Assembly (NCBI GenBank): GCA_945874115.1 | Contig: CAMCFD010000094.1 | Location: 1 to 5,316 of the forward strand | Length of the DNA: 5,316 bases | Reading direction: 5' to 3' | Origin: Rickettsia typhi | GTDB lineage: Bacteria; Pseudomonadota; Alphaproteobacteria; Rickettsiales; UBA1997 | In this document: in pieces, positions 4,913 through 5,316 of the stretch | Position numbering within the stretch: position 1 is the stretch's first letter | How the letters are laid out: each line of letters begins with the position of its first letter | Notes under the pieces: model-generated | Told to the model about the DNA's origin: nothing | Databases searched by the model: none | What the model saw: only the letters and a program-made list of their open reading frames with translations | Position numbers and translations under genes: made by a program

Positions 4913-5316
4913 TTAACCAAGCTCTATATTATTATCTAAAATTTGATCAAGCGCAAATTGCGAACTTTGCCACCAAATATCAGGATTTTCGCGATATTTT
5001 TTCGGATTAAATCTTCTATTAAAAACGCGAACTAAAAGCTGAGTTTCAAGATCGAATCCATAATTATCTTTATTGGTTTTATAGCCAAAATCAGCCAGTT
5101 TTTGTTTTAATTGCGCAATTTTTTCAGATTGCTCGCCAAATCTAAACAAAATTTTATCGCGACCCCGAAATTGAGTTTTTGGATAAATTCCAATTCCGTT
5201 TTGCGCTAAAAATTTCCAGTCAAAAAAATGTGATGGATCGCGCTTTCTGTCAAGAAATCCGTCAAGCCTGATTCCGTGGCCATCAAAAAAACCGTGCGGA
5301 TAATAAGCAATGTCAG
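4913..5316 (-). CDS. amiD: AmiD-like N-acetylmuramoyl-L-alanine amidase, C-terminal part (partial)
   Basis: The frame is open to the right edge, so the start and most of the catalytic domain lie outside; 133 complete codons are visible. The enzyme cleaves the bond between N-acetylmuramic acid and L-alanine of peptidoglycan, using one zinc ion. The visible start DIA, preceded by a codon ending in CT, fits the family H-S-D-I-A segment, and DRKRDP (22-27) supplies the Asp zinc ligand (Asp26). FFDWKFLAQNGIGIYP (30-45) matches the end of the amidase_2 domain. Residues about 63-130 form a peptidoglycan-binding domain (KLADFGY, FDLETQLLVRVFNRRFNP), the two-domain layout that separates AmiD from the shorter cytosolic AmpD. 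About 17 extra residues separate DIA from DRKRDP compared with the usual H-S-D-I-A-P-G-R-K-x-D. Location (periplasmic lipoprotein or other) cannot be judged without the N-terminus. Confidence 0.87.
   Translation of the reverse strand, partial: DIAYYPHGFFDGHGIRLDGFLDRKRDPSHFFDWKFLAQNGIGIYPKTQFRGRDKILFRFGEQSEKIAQLKQKLADFGYKTNKDNYGFDLETQLLVRVFNRRFNPKKYRENPDIWWQSSQFALDQILDNNIELG

Overview
The window reads as chromosomal DNA from an AT-rich alphaproteobacterium, probably a host-associated lineage such as Rickettsiales or Holosporales. This rests on the low GC, on the alphaproteobacterial form of MiaB around its radical-SAM cluster (VQEGCDKFCTFCVVPYTRG), on the divergent pairing of comF with an NDUFAF5/BioC-like methyltransferase gene, and on the AmiD-type amidase. 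No ribosomal RNA or other phylogenetic marker is present, so the family is inference.

Layout: (1) Positions 2-91 hold the last 29 codons of an unidentified plus-strand gene with unusually high GC. (2) Positions 92-598 hold no convincing gene. Within them, 220-487 is GC-richer than its surroundings, is open in several frames on both strands, and is flanked by two weak inward-facing promoter-like sequences. (3) Positions 660-1316 (minus) encode a small secreted outer-membrane beta-barrel protein, followed by a strong Rho-independent terminator at 599-637. (4) Positions 1317-1731 are non-coding. They carry promoter candidates for the barrel gene and a 134-bp structured element (1479-1612) with 17-bp terminal inverted repeats ending in TTAA and a terminator-like hairpin inside. 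(5) miaB (1732-3087) and a class I methyltransferase-like gene (3271-4053) follow one another on the minus strand. (6) comF (4052-4786) is divergent from the methyltransferase gene, and their start codons overlap inside one CATG. (7) At the right edge lies the C-terminal part of an AmiD-like N-acetylmuramoyl-L-alanine amidase (minus), convergent with comF.

The genes are mostly housekeeping: tRNA modification (MiaB), probable complex I assembly or another SAM-dependent task (methyltransferase), a ComF-type phosphoribosyltransferase-like protein, peptidoglycan turnover (AmiD) and a surface protein. They do not form one pathway. I found no defence island, CRISPR array, toxin-antitoxin pair or complete mobile element, and no clear new multi-gene system. 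The items most worth a second look are the nested palindromic element at 1479-1612, the overlapping divergent start codons, the insertion in the zinc-site loop of the amidase, the loss of the glycine motif in the methyltransferase, and the unexplained stretch at 220-487.
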